Shown here: positions 24,175 through 32,854 of the stretch, in pieces
Layout of the letters: each line of letters begins with the position of its first letter
Numbering within the stretch: position 1 is the first letter of the stretch
Assembly (NCBI GenBank): GCA_002452405.1
Contig: DKFP01000002.1
Coordinates: 1-64,000 of the forward strand
Direction: 5' to 3'
DNA: 64,000 nucleotides
Origin: Deferribacteraceae bacterium UBA6793
GTDB taxonomy: Bacteria; Chrysiogenota; Deferribacteres; Deferribacterales; Geovibrionaceae
Program-made: the position numbers and the translations under genes
The notes under the pieces: model-generated
The model's database searches: none
Seen by the model: the letters and a program-made list of their open reading frames with translations, nothing else
What the model was told of the DNA's origin: nothing

Positions 24175-25505
24175 ATTTCATCTATTCTGTCAATATAACC
24201 AGCCACATCGAACTTTGACCGACAGCCGTTGCGGTTCATATAGCGTATCTTCCCGTAAACGGGTCGCTCCGTCCATGCTCTGTCGTGCACTCCGGCAACG
24301 CTCCACGCCACGCCCACATATCCGTTCGGGTCGCGCCCGTCCAGCGCATATGTATCATTAAGCAGAAGAGCATATCTGAACGCTGTTTCAGGGTCAGCAG
24401 TCCACTCCAATATCTTCTTCGCCCAGTACATCCGCATGTATCCGTGCATACGCCCCGTCAGCCGAATCTGGTTCTGCGCGGCATTCCAGAGCGTGTCGTG
24501 AGTTTCGACCAGCTCAAACTGTTCGTATGAATAGACGTAATCCCGTCTGTCGTCTCTGTGTTCATCAAGGGTTTTAAGCGCCCATGAATCCGCGCCGTCG
24601 ATGCTGTCATAATACGGATTATATAAGCAGTAGTTATCCGACAGTTCCCGCCGCACGATAAGCTCTTCGATGTACGCGTCTTTATCCGCATCCGGCGCAT
24701 CCGCCGCCAGAACGTTCAGAGCCGCCCTCTGCGGAGCAATATGTCCGAAATGAAAATACGGGGACATCATGGACTGCGCGTCAAAGTTGGGGTTATTCCG
24801 TTTTTCGTTATAGAAAGGCAGCTTTTCGCCTGTAAATTCATTCAGCGTTTCTGTTCCGGCTTTTGCTCCGGCGATAACAGGAAACAAACCGTCATACGGA
24901 TACAGCGTCTCCGCCCTCTTCCAGTCCGGCGCCTGAACACTCTCAGAAAAAACAGCCTCCTGTCGGTTCATCTGCGGAAATTCCGTAAGAAATTCACCCA
25001 GAAGCCTGTGTATCTTAGGGCGTATGGTTCTCGCGGCATACTCCTGCTTATCGGAAGCGATGCGGCAGGGAACAACGTTGTGCGCATCCACCTCTATAAC
25101 AGGAATGTCGAGCGCTGCCGCGACCTCTTCACGCCATGCCATAGGCACCTTCAGCGGCATAAAATCACATACAAGCGTATCAATTTTGTGGTATTTAACG
25201 AATTTCGGAATCTCTTCCTGCGGTCTGCCGATGAGCAGATAAAAAGGAATGTTGAGGGCTTCAAGCTCTTCAGCTGTCTCTTTCAGCCCGTTTATCATGA
25301 ATCTGTAATGATATGAATTGCCGTTGGGAAAGCCCTGTGCAAGGCAGAAAACCACAGCAAACGCGCTGTCCGCCGCCTTTGCCAGCTCTGCGGCATAGAT
25401 GAGCGCCCAGTTATCTTTTGCGCGCTGGTCTCTGGACATCCAGTAGACCGTTCTGCCCGCCTTCGCCTGTCTTTTGTTGAGTGAGTAAGTACGCCTTATA
25501 TCCAT
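24156..25505 (-). CDS. phr: class II deoxyribodipyrimidine photolyase
   Basis: The 449-residue flavoprotein uses blue light to split cyclobutane pyrimidine dimers in DNA. Class II features are the start GRTVYWMSRDQRAKDNWAL, the HNVVPC segment (DAHNVVPCRIAS), RELSDNYCLYNP, and the C-terminal WTADPETAF, YALDGRDPNGYVG and WSVAGVHDRAW stretches that bind FAD. Length is normal. It is monocistronic, between the chemoreceptor terminator and lysE. A light-dependent repair enzyme suggests exposure to sunlight at least at times. Confidence 0.95.
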   Translation of the reverse strand: MDIRRTYSLNKRQAKAGRTVYWMSRDQRAKDNWALIYAAELAKAADSAFAVVFCLAQGFPNGNSYHYRFMINGLKETAEELEALNIPFYLLIGRPQEEIPKFVKYHKIDTLVCDFMPLKVPMAWREEVAAALDIPVIEVDAHNVVPCRIASDKQEYAARTIRPKIHRLLGEFLTEFPQMNRQEAVFSESVQAPDWKRAETLYPYDGLFPVIAGAKAGTETLNEFTGEKLPFYNEKRNNPNFDAQSMMSPYFHFGHIAPQRAALNVLAADAPDADKDAYIEELIVRRELSDNYCLYNPYYDSIDGADSWALKTLDEHRDDRRDYVYSYEQFELVETHDTLWNAAQNQIRLTGRMHGYMRMYWAKKILEWTADPETAFRYALLLNDTYALDGRDPNGYVGVAWSVAGVHDRAWTERPVYGKIRYMNRNGCRSKFDVAGYIDRIDEIKNGGG

Positions 25506-25516
25506 AAGGCATTATA

Positions 25517-26113
25517 CTATATAATGAGTGAAGCCGCCACTCCCCACATTGTGCAGCACACAACACCATCGAGGATACGCCATACTATCGGTTTTGCGAA
25601 CACCCTTGCAAGTGCGGAACCAAACAGAACAAGGGCGAAGAACCATACTACGGAGGCTGTTGACGCACCAAGTCCGAAAACGTACCGTCCGCTGCCTATA
25701 AACCCTGCGCTGATACTGCCCACCAGAAGCACTGTGTCCAGATAGACGTGGGGATTGAGCACTGTCACGGCAACAGTGGCAAGAAGAGTCTTTTTAACAC
25801 TGGTGTCAGTCTTTTCGTTCAGCTCCATTCTGCGATCGGAAAATGCAGACCGCAGAGAAAGAAGACCGTACCAGAAAAGGAAAGCCGCCCCGCCCCAAGT
25901 TGCAATTTTCATAAGGGTCGGATTGGAAGCGACGAACGAACCCACTCCGGCAACGCCTGTCATAATGAACAATACGTCGAAAATCGCGCATATCAGCGCC
26001 ACCTTGAAGTGATGGTTCCTCTTTACGCTCTGGGTCAGAACAAAAGCGTTCTGCGCGCCTATCGCTATAATCAGTCCGGCTCCGGTTGAAAATCCGCTTA
26101 CAAATGCAGTCAT
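25517..26113 (-). CDS. LysE/ArgO-type basic amino-acid exporter
   Basis: A 198-residue inner-membrane protein with about six helices. The LysE/ArgO signature is clear: GFSTGAGLIIAIGAQNAFVLTQS at the start, then CAIFDVLFIMTGVAGVG and VTVLNPHVYLDTVLLVG. Members export L-lysine or L-arginine to avoid toxic build-up. The divergent neighbour is an ArgP/LysG-like activator, the classical arrangement in which the activator senses Lys/Arg and switches on the exporter. Confidence 0.93.
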   Translation of the reverse strand: MTAFVSGFSTGAGLIIAIGAQNAFVLTQSVKRNHHFKVALICAIFDVLFIMTGVAGVGSFVASNPTLMKIATWGGAAFLFWYGLLSLRSAFSDRRMELNEKTDTSVKKTLLATVAVTVLNPHVYLDTVLLVGSISAGFIGSGRYVFGLGASTASVVWFFALVLFGSALARVFAKPIVWRILDGVVCCTMWGVAASLII

Positions 26114-26171
26114 TTTACTCTCCTTTCGTCAGAGAACATATGACATCGGACATGAAAAGTAAAATTAATTG

Positions 26172-26200
26172 TTTTCATAATACATAAGTTTTGCTAATAT
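26172..26200 (+). promoter_or_regulatory. candidate promoter of the ArgP-like gene (leaderless)
   Basis: TTTTCA (26172-26177), a spacer of 17, and TAATAT (26195-26200). The start codon at 26207 lies where transcription should begin, and no ribosome site precedes it. The 93-base gap is shared with lysE and presumably holds the operator. Confidence 0.45.
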
Positions 26201-26206
26201 TGACTT

Positions 26207-27088
26207 ATGTACGATTACAAACTACTGGAAGCCTTCTGTGCCGTCGTCGAGTGCGGCGGGTTTGAAAAGGCGGCGGAAAAACTCTTTATAACTCAGTCGG
26301 CTGTGTCGCAACGCGTGCGTCAGCTTGAGGATGCGGCAAAGTCCGTTCTCCTTGTGCGCTCTAACCCGCCGGCACCGACGGATACGGGCAAAGCATTCAT
26401 GGCACATTTTAACAAGGTACGTTCACTTGAACATGAGCTTGAAAGAACACTCAGCCACGAAGAGGACTGCGGCTTCACAAGCGTCTGCATAGGGCTTAAC
26501 GCAGATACATTGGCAACGTGGTTTTTTGACGCTGTAGAGGAGACGGTTAAGCGTGAACGGATACTGCTGAAACTCCGTGTGGACGATCAGGAGGTGACGC
26601 ACTCCATGCTGAAAAACGGAGAGGCAGCAGGATGCATCAGCACCAGAAGCGCACCCATGCAGGGATGCAGCGTGCATTACCTCGGCAAAACAACATACAG
26701 GATGTACGTTTCGCCTGCAAAACATATGGAGTGGTTCCCGAACGGGTTCACTGCGGAAGCGCTGCAAAAAGTGCCTGTCATAATTTACAACGAGAGGGAC
26801 ACTCTCCACACACAGATGTTCCGCAATGCGCTGGGCATGGAAAACGTCAGCCACCCAAGTCTTTACATCCCGTCGGTTGAAAAATATCTGGATGCCGTGA
26901 TGCGCGGATTCGGAATAGGTATGATGCCCGACCAGCAGTGCCGCAGATACTTCGAAGACAGCTTGATAGAAGACGCGGCAGCGCCTTACACCGTTGAGGC
27001 GCACCTTTACTGGCACAGGTGGAACATCGGATCAAAACCGCTGGATGCGCTGACAAAAGCGCTGATTCGCTATTGTAAAGATGCGTGA
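26207..27088 (+). CDS. LysR-family regulator, ArgP/LysG-like
   Basis: A 293-residue regulator with an N-terminal winged helix-turn-helix (YKLLEAFCAVVECGGFEKAAEKLFITQSAVSQRVRQLE) and a two-lobed effector domain. The FEKAAEKL-ITQSAVSQRV wording and the divergent LysE gene point to the ArgP/LysG subgroup, which activates basic amino-acid export when Lys or Arg is high. It starts at an ATG without a ribosome site, consistent with a leaderless message. The radical SAM gene follows after 42 bases. Confidence 0.9.
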   Translation: MYDYKLLEAFCAVVECGGFEKAAEKLFITQSAVSQRVRQLEDAAKSVLLVRSNPPAPTDTGKAFMAHFNKVRSLEHELERTLSHEEDCGFTSVCIGLNADTLATWFFDAVEETVKRERILLKLRVDDQEVTHSMLKNGEAAGCISTRSAPMQGCSVHYLGKTTYRMYVSPAKHMEWFPNGFTAEALQKVPVIIYNERDTLHTQMFRNALGMENVSHPSLYIPSVEKYLDAVMRGFGIGMMPDQQCRRYFEDSLIEDAAAPYTVEAHLYWHRWNIGSKPLDALTKALIRYCKDA

Positions 27089-27130
27089 TGTAATATATTC
27101 TGAAAATTATTTGTTTGTTTGGAGGCATCC

Positions 27131-28153
27131 GTGAACGTTCATGACATAATCAAAAAAGTACGCAACAGAGAACCGTTTACCCACGGGGAAGTGGTTTCAA
27201 TGCTGGAAATAGACCCGAAATCGCTGGAAGCACATTTATTAATGGGTGAAAGCGCCAGATTTTCCCGCGAACTGACTGGCAACACAGCAGAGGTTCACGG
27301 GCAGTTCGCCCTTAACCTTGCGCCCTGCCCTGTAAACTGCCGTTTCTGTGCGTTCGCCGCAAAATACGGAATATTCAAAGAACCTAAGGAACTCACAGTT
27401 CAGGAAGCTGTTGAATATGCGAAAGGCTTTGACAACGCGGATGAAAACGCCGCCGTCTTCCTTATGACCACAGCAAACTATGATTTCGGAAAATTTATAG
27501 AGATTTCGCAGGAAGTCAGAAAAATACTCCGCCCCGAAACCCTCATGATAGCCAACGTGGGCGATATGTCACCTGAACAGGCTGTTAAAATGAAATCCGC
27601 CGGATATAACGGCACATACCACGCCATCCGCATGGGCGAAGGCGACAAAACCAACGCACCCGTCAAACAGCGCCTGAAATCAATCCGCGCGTTTCAGGAT
27701 GCGGGACTTATCGTCGGCACCTGCGTTGAACCCGTAGGACCCGAACACACCAACGATGAGATAGCCGAAAAGATACTACTCGCGGCATCCTTTGACCCCG
27801 CTTTCAGCGGAGCCATGCGCAGGATAACCATCCCCGGTTCTGATCTTGAGCAGTATGGAATGATTTCTGAACTGCGTCTGGCACAAATCGTCGCCATTAC
27901 CCGAATAGCGACACCTGCGACAGTGGCGGGCAACTGCACCCACGAGCCGAACGTTATGGGGGCTGCGGCAGGTGCAAACCTCTTCTGGGCAGAGGTGGGC
28001 GCAAATCCCAGAGATACGAATGAAAAAACCGAAGAGAACAGAGGCATGTCCGTTGCGGACTGCTCAAAACTCTTTGCAGAGGCTGACTGGAACGTCGGCA
28101 AACGCCCCTCGGTCTATTATAAAAAAACACACAGAGTTCTTGCGGAGGCTTAA
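27131..28153 (+). CDS. BioB-like radical SAM protein
   Basis: A 340-residue product from GTG 27131, set by GGAGG at 27121-27125. The [4Fe-4S]/SAM motif is CPVNCRFCAF (C-x3-C-x2-C) near residue 62, followed by a TIM-barrel pattern with HAIRMGEGDKT, GTCVEPVGPEHT and a BioB-type end (NCTHEPNVMGAAAGANLFWAEVGANPRD). Biotin synthase itself inserts sulfur, but bioB-like genes outside biotin operons have diverse or unknown roles, and no other biotin genes are here. It lies between an amino-acid regulator and an RhtB-type exporter, and its stop is three bases before that gene, so a role in amino-acid metabolism is possible. Confidence 0.75.
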   Translation: MNVHDIIKKVRNREPFTHGEVVSMLEIDPKSLEAHLLMGESARFSRELTGNTAEVHGQFALNLAPCPVNCRFCAFAAKYGIFKEPKELTVQEAVEYAKGFDNADENAAVFLMTTANYDFGKFIEISQEVRKILRPETLMIANVGDMSPEQAVKMKSAGYNGTYHAIRMGEGDKTNAPVKQRLKSIRAFQDAGLIVGTCVEPVGPEHTNDEIAEKILLAASFDPAFSGAMRRITIPGSDLEQYGMISELRLAQIVAITRIATPATVAGNCTHEPNVMGAAAGANLFWAEVGANPRDTNEKTEENRGMSVADCSKLFAEADWNVGKRPSVYYKKTHRVLAEA

Positions 28154-28156
28154 ACC

Positions 28157-28783
28157 ATGCTCGACAGCACACAGATAATCCTTTTCTGCTCAACGTCGCT
28201 CCTGCTCGCCATAACCCCCGGTCCTGACATCATTTATGTCATAACCCGCGGGATTACGCAGGGGCACAAAAGCGGCATGGCGGCGGCGGCTGGGTTCTCT
28301 CTGGGCAACATCGCGCATACCACCTTCGCCATTGTGGGGCTGTCGGCAATAATACGCTCAAGCGCAATGGCGTTCACCGCCATAAAAATCGCTGGCGCGC
28401 TCTATCTCATCTACATCGGCTGGAAAACATTCACCAGCAAAGGCGGAACGTCCGCCGCAAAAGATACTAAGATATTAAGCCCCAAGGCTGTTTTCATACA
28501 GAGCATCACGGCGAACGTGCTTAACCCGAAAGTGGCGCTGTTCTTCATCGCCTTCTTTCCGCAGTTCGTCAAACCGCAGAACGGACACCCCGCTATTCAG
28601 ATGTCACTTCTGGGACTGCTGTTTATAATGTGCACCTTCGTGGTGTTCTCCGCATGTGCACTTTTCAGCGGACAGATAGGTGAAAAACTGAAAAACTCCA
28701 GAGGCGCAGGCTATCTGAACAAAGCGGCGGGCGCTGTTCTCATGGGGCTTGGCGTTGCGCTGGCTTTTTCAAAAAGATCATAA
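28157..28783 (+). CDS. RhtB/LeuE-type amino-acid exporter (LysE superfamily)
   Basis: A 208-residue protein with six helices. The RhtB-branch signature is ITPGPDIIYVITRGITQGHKSG, with AAAGFSLGNIAHTTFA and LNPKVALFFIAFFPQF following. Members export threonine, homoserine, leucine and related amino acids. It starts three bases after the radical SAM gene. It differs from the LysE copy at 25517, so the region holds two separate branches of the superfamily plus AzlCD. Confidence 0.92.
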   Translation: MLDSTQIILFCSTSLLLAITPGPDIIYVITRGITQGHKSGMAAAAGFSLGNIAHTTFAIVGLSAIIRSSAMAFTAIKIAGALYLIYIGWKTFTSKGGTSAAKDTKILSPKAVFIQSITANVLNPKVALFFIAFFPQFVKPQNGHPAIQMSLLGLLFIMCTFVVFSACALFSGQIGEKLKNSRGAGYLNKAAGAVLMGLGVALAFSKRS

Positions 28784-28827
28784 AAACTTGATGTAATTTT
28801 TATTACAAAAAGATATAATCGTCTCCG

Positions 28828-29508
28828 ATGAATACGAATTATCAGGCATTTAAACTCGGAATAAAGGAAGGATTGCCCGTCGCCATAGGCGTTGCGGCAT
28901 ACGGTGTCGTATACGGAATGCTCACACAGGGCGTTCTCACAACATGGGAAACCGTTATGTCGTGCATGGTGGTTTTCGCGGGCGTATCGCAGATAATGGC
29001 GCTTGAGATGTGGAACACTCCGCTGCCGGTTTTCGCGATAATCCTTTCAACCTTCATAGTCAATATCCGCCACATCCTTATGGGCGCATCGATATATCCA
29101 TATGCGGAAAAAGAAAAAAAACGTGTAAGCTATTTCAGTCTGTTCTTTATGGTGGACGAAGGCTGGGCACTGACCATGGGCAAGATGGCGCGCTCTGCGG
29201 AACGCATAGGCTACCTTGCCGGAACAGGATTCATTCTCTATTTCCTGTGGCTGGCTTCCGCCATGATAGGCAGACAGGCAGGATCATACATCCCCTCTCC
29301 GGAAAAGCTGGGTATCGACTTCGCACTGTCGGCGGTATTCATAACAATGGCAGTTTCCGGCTTCCGCGGCAGAAAGGATATTCCTGTGGTTGTGGTTGCG
29401 ATAATAGTTTCATGCCTTTTCGAGCATTTTGTGGGCGGCAAATGGTATATACTGGCAGGCGGCATAGCAGGCGGACTTACAGCATGGGTGAGCTATGGAC
29501 AAGACTAG
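28828..29508 (+). CDS. azlC: AzlC-family branched-chain amino-acid exporter, large subunit
   Basis: The 226-residue membrane protein shows the AzlC pattern: FKLGIKEGLPVAIGVAAYGVVYGML, FAGVSQIMALEM, NIRHILMGASI and DEGWALTMGK. With AzlD it exports leucine, isoleucine and analogues. Its 3' end overlaps azlD by 14 bases, indicating translational coupling. Confidence 0.93.
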   Translation: MNTNYQAFKLGIKEGLPVAIGVAAYGVVYGMLTQGVLTTWETVMSCMVVFAGVSQIMALEMWNTPLPVFAIILSTFIVNIRHILMGASIYPYAEKEKKRVSYFSLFFMVDEGWALTMGKMARSAERIGYLAGTGFILYFLWLASAMIGRQAGSYIPSPEKLGIDFALSAVFITMAVSGFRGRKDIPVVVVAIIVSCLFEHFVGGKWYILAGGIAGGLTAWVSYGQD

Positions 29509-29791
29509 TTTTCTGACCATCCTCGGAATGGGCGCTGCAACATATCTCACACGTGTTCTTGGTTTTTACATAGCCGGCAAGGTGAGCCTGACACCAAGAT
29601 TCCGCTATGCACTGCAAAGCATCCCCATAGCGATTCTGGTTTCAATAGCGGCTCCGTCGATTATAAAGGGTTCCGTGGCAGAGATACTTTCGGCAATGGT
29701 CGTCATAGGTACGGCAATAACCGGGCGCGGGCTTCTCTTCTGCCTCGCTGTGGGCATCCTCGCCATCAACTTCTTCCGGTACGTTTTTTAG
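29495..29791 (+). CDS. azlD: AzlD-family branched-chain amino-acid exporter, small subunit
   Basis: The 98-residue partner of AzlC has about four short helices. The typical GAATYLTRVLGFYIAG opening and the central ALQSIPIAILVSIAAPSI are present. It is the last gene of the amino-acid export cluster; an inverted pair of REP-like repeats follows. Confidence 0.92.
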   Translation: MDKTSFLTILGMGAATYLTRVLGFYIAGKVSLTPRFRYALQSIPIAILVSIAAPSIIKGSVAEILSAMVVIGTAITGRGLLFCLAVGILAINFFRYVF

Positions 29792-29813
29792 AGCATTTTA
29801 CGAAATTAATGTT

Positions 29814-29896
29814 GAGATCGCGTTGTCGCTGTGCTCCTCGCGAAGACGGAAATAAATTTTGTCTCTGCGAACACATAAGCGGGTGAAGCAGTCTCA
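29814..29896. repeat. inverted pair of REP-like repeats
   Basis: A reverse copy (29814-29850, GAGATCGC...CGCGAAGACGGA) and a forward copy (about 29860-29896, GTCTCTGCGAAC...GAAGCAGTCTC) are joined by AATAAATTTT. The first half is the reverse complement of 15670-15709 with few changes. It forms a long imperfect hairpin between azlD and the next convergent gene. Confidence 0.75.
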
Positions 29897-29925
29897 GTCT
29901 TTGGTATAATTTATATGTAAGGTGC

Positions 29926-30747
29926 CTAAAACGGGAGCGATTCCAGCAGTTTTCCTATCTTTTCAACTGATTTTTTGACCTTTGCGTCGGTCATGAGGTC
30001 GCGCTTGTCTTTCAGTATCTCCCCAAGCTCTTTTCCGAGGGTATTCCGCAGACTTTTACCCGCTTCTGAAACGGATTCTGGAAGGGCGTTTTTAGCCGAG
30101 AGCAGACGCATCGTGTCGGCAACGGAAGTCATACGAGGTATCAGCTTTTTCACTGCTTCAACAAAAAGTTCGTTGGCATTTACAAACTTGCGCACTGTCT
30201 CCGCTTTTTCCAGAGCCGACGCATAGCGTTTCGCCAGCGAATCAAACTCTCTGAGCACAGCCTCAAGCTCCGCAACCTGCTCATCGGAAACGGCGGTGGT
30301 CTCAGCGTTCAGCTTCTCCGCCATGGCGTTCACAGAGCTTGCGAACGACTGGGCAACGGCGTCAAAATTGCCGTCCTTTTCCATGGCTCCCATAAAAAGA
30401 GGATTATCTGTCAATATGTTATAGAGTTCCTGCTCGGCTTTTTTAAATTCAGGATCTGTGAGAAACATAGCGGTTCTGGAATAGATATTTGATATTCTGC
30501 GTCCGAAGCAGTCCCCCGTCTTCTCAGCCATCTCCCGAAGCTCGGCGCCGGCTCTGCCAAGTGTCATAAGCTCCGCGTATTCTTCACTGACAGCCTCAAG
30601 CTCGGCGTACTGCGCCTTAATTTCCTCTGCGCAATTCTTCATGGCAGAGATAAACTCATGCTTCTCCCTCGCCGCCTCCATTGCCGCGGCATATCTTTCC
30701 GCAGCCTCATGGTGACACCTAATAACATCAGTGACATTCGCGCTCAT
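29926..30747 (-). CDS. hypothetical coiled-coil protein
   Basis: The 273-residue soluble protein is almost entirely charged alpha-helix, with heptad-like stretches such as YAAAMEAAREKHEF, EEIKAQYAELEAVSEEYAEL and KLNAETTAVSDEQVAELEAVLREF. It is rich in Ala, Glu and Lys and has no signal peptide or membrane helix. I recognise no family. GGAGGTGCG precedes the ATG, so translation is likely. It is flanked by REP-like repeats on one side and haem O synthase on the other; nothing ties it to either. Confidence 0.75.
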   Translation of the reverse strand: MSANVTDVIRCHHEAAERYAAAMEAAREKHEFISAMKNCAEEIKAQYAELEAVSEEYAELMTLGRAGAELREMAEKTGDCFGRRISNIYSRTAMFLTDPEFKKAEQELYNILTDNPLFMGAMEKDGNFDAVAQSFASSVNAMAEKLNAETTAVSDEQVAELEAVLREFDSLAKRYASALEKAETVRKFVNANELFVEAVKKLIPRMTSVADTMRLLSAKNALPESVSEAGKSLRNTLGKELGEILKDKRDLMTDAKVKKSVEKIGKLLESLPF

Positions 30748-30807
30748 TACGCACCTCCGCTGTTTCAGAAAAAAGATGATAGCCTGTTACGCTTTATACT
30801 GCAAGGA

Positions 30808-31644
30808 TTAATGAATCATCAGTCTGTCGCCGATGATGAGAAGAAAGAAGAGCATTGCCGAAAGATTGAGTGAGCCGAAACGGAGCGACGGTCTCTTCGC
30901 ATAGCCAAATATGAACACAAGCGCCGGCACAACAGCGGCGACGCTTGCCGCAGCTGTATAACTGTTGGTATAGATGCCTGAAAACGGGATAAAAAGCAGT
31001 GCCGTAAGGTACGCGAAAGCCCACACCAGAACGAAAAGTCTGCTCTTGTCCGCACCGTAGGTAAATGTCAGCGTTTTGAATCCGGCATTTTTATAGTCTT
31101 CCGCATGAATATCTGCAAGGACGGCAAAATGAGGCGTCTGCCACAGATAAAGCACTGCTGTGACAAGTAAGATATTCGCATCGAAAGGATTTCCGCCTGC
31201 CATGCAGTAGCCGAGCACAGGGGGCATAGCGCCAGCCAGCCCGCCAAGCATAACAGAAAAAGGCGATAGTTTTTTCAACGGAGTATAGACGAAATTATAC
31301 CCGGCAACAACGGCAACACCGATTGCTATTGCCCACAGACTGCCGCTTAATACAATAAAACTGAATCCGATGAGAATCAGCACCATCGCGAGCGCCAGAA
31401 CCTCTTTAGGAAGGATATAACCGCCCGGCAAAGGTCTTTTCATCGTGCGTTTCATCAGCCTGTCGCTATCGCGCTCCTGATACTGGTTCAGGGCGGAACA
31501 GCCGAACGAAAGAAACACCGCCGCAGAAACAGCGTAAAGGTGCGTAAGCCCGATATGGTGAAAAGAAAGGCAGGCCCCCGCAAATGCGGAAAGGCCCACC
31601 ATTGATGATAATCTAACTCTGAGAAGATGCTTTATACTGCGCAT
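30808..31644 (-). CDS. ctaB: protoheme IX farnesyltransferase (haem O synthase)
   Basis: A 278-residue UbiA-family membrane enzyme adds a farnesyl chain to haem B, giving haem O for cytochrome oxidase. The aspartate-rich motifs are NQYQERDSDRLMKRT and the later ADIHAEDYKNAG. About eight to nine helices fill the rest. It begins directly after the subunit II stop and is the last gene of the oxidase operon. The haem A synthase CtaA is not in the window, so whether the oxidase uses haem A or O cannot be told. Confidence 0.95.
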   Translation of the reverse strand: MRSIKHLLRVRLSSMVGLSAFAGACLSFHHIGLTHLYAVSAAVFLSFGCSALNQYQERDSDRLMKRTMKRPLPGGYILPKEVLALAMVLILIGFSFIVLSGSLWAIAIGVAVVAGYNFVYTPLKKLSPFSVMLGGLAGAMPPVLGYCMAGGNPFDANILLVTAVLYLWQTPHFAVLADIHAEDYKNAGFKTLTFTYGADKSRLFVLVWAFAYLTALLFIPFSGIYTNSYTAAASVAAVVPALVFIFGYAKRPSLRFGSLNLSAMLFFLLIIGDRLMIH

Positions 31645-32853
31645 CTATTTCAGTGTGCTGATATATTCTATCAGCGCTTTTATGTCGTCGTCGCTGAGGG
31701 TCTCATACTCCGGCATGGAGGGTTCAAAGCCGTCAACTACATATTCGGAAGGATGTTTTATGGAGCTTATGATATACTCCACGCTCGCGGTCACTTCCAT
31801 CTTTTTGCCGTCTTTTGTCACAGCGGTTTTTCTGTCCATCAGTCCTTTGAAACTGGGACCCACAAGCTCGCTTCCGTCAACAGAGTGGCATCCGGTGCAT
31901 CCTTCGCGCTCTGCAATCTCCGCTCCTTTGGCTCCAGGTTGCGCGACCGGTTTACCGCCGCCTTTGAAATATCCGATTATCTTGCCGAGTTCCTCTTTTG
32001 TCAGCTCAAAGGGAGGCATCATATCCTCATAACCTTTGACTATATCCGCGGCAGGCTCGATAATTGATTTTTCAAGGTATGCGTCGTCTGCCTTGACGGT
32101 TTTCTCTTTACCGTTCTCAACGACAACAGTCTCACGTCCGTAGATACCCTTGAAGCTGGGACCCACAAGCTCCGTGCCGTCTGTTGTGTGGCAGTCGAAA
32201 CAGCCGTGTTTTTTAAGCAGTTCTTCGCCTTCGTCGGGAACTTCCGCAGAGGCTGAGGCGTTCAGCCATTTGTCAAACTCGTCTTTGGGAACCACGACAA
32301 CCTTTGAAAGCATATATGAGTGACGCACACCGCAGTATTCGGCGCATTGAATCTCATATTCCGCGGGTTCGCCGCTGTTGAACCATACATATGTGTGCAT
32401 ACCCGGCACTGTATCCATCTTAACGCGGAACGCCGCCACATAAAAACTGTGGATAACGTCAACGGAGGTAAGATCGACCTTTATGGGTGTGTCCGCAGGA
32501 ACATACAGCTTGTCGCTGGTTTTTCCGTTTGGATACTCGAACTTCCAAGACCACATTCGGGCTGTGCATTTCACCTCGTAGCTGTTTGCGGGAGCTTCAC
32601 GCAGCGCCTTGTAACCCACCCAGCCGTACCAGAACATAGCGCCCACGATAATGCAGGGGACAATGATCCAGATAATTTCCGCAACGAGGTTGCCCTCTAT
32701 CTGCGCTGGAACAGGGTTGCGCTTTTTGCTGTATCTGAAAAGGAAATACAGTGTCACAGCAGTTATAAGGAACAGGATGATGAAGGATACCCCGAATATA
32801 AATTTAAATGCCGTGTCAACCTTGCTGACGGCATCAACCAATGTCGCGTCCAT
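31645..32853 (-). CDS. coxB: cytochrome c oxidase subunit II with two fused cytochrome c domains
   Basis: A 402-residue subunit with two N-terminal helices (about 16-38 and 57-77) and the cupredoxin domain. All CuA ligands are visible: His135, Cys170, Cys174, His178 and Met181 in CAEYCGVRHSYM. Two haem domains follow, CFDCH (218-222) and CTGCH (319-323), each continuing with DG(T/S)ELVGPSFKG. The usual caa3 subunit II has one such domain, so the second looks like an internal duplication. It accepts electrons from soluble cytochrome c, perhaps the one encoded at the operon start. The start is two bases after the subunit IV stop. Confidence 0.95.
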   Translation of the reverse strand: MDATLVDAVSKVDTAFKFIFGVSFIILFLITAVTLYFLFRYSKKRNPVPAQIEGNLVAEIIWIIVPCIIVGAMFWYGWVGYKALREAPANSYEVKCTARMWSWKFEYPNGKTSDKLYVPADTPIKVDLTSVDVIHSFYVAAFRVKMDTVPGMHTYVWFNSGEPAEYEIQCAEYCGVRHSYMLSKVVVVPKDEFDKWLNASASAEVPDEGEELLKKHGCFDCHTTDGTELVGPSFKGIYGRETVVVENGKEKTVKADDAYLEKSIIEPAADIVKGYEDMMPPFELTKEELGKIIGYFKGGGKPVAQPGAKGAEIAEREGCTGCHSVDGSELVGPSFKGLMDRKTAVTKDGKKMEVTASVEYIISSIKHPSEYVVDGFEPSMPEYETLSDDDIKALIEYISTLK

Positions 32854-32854
32854 C

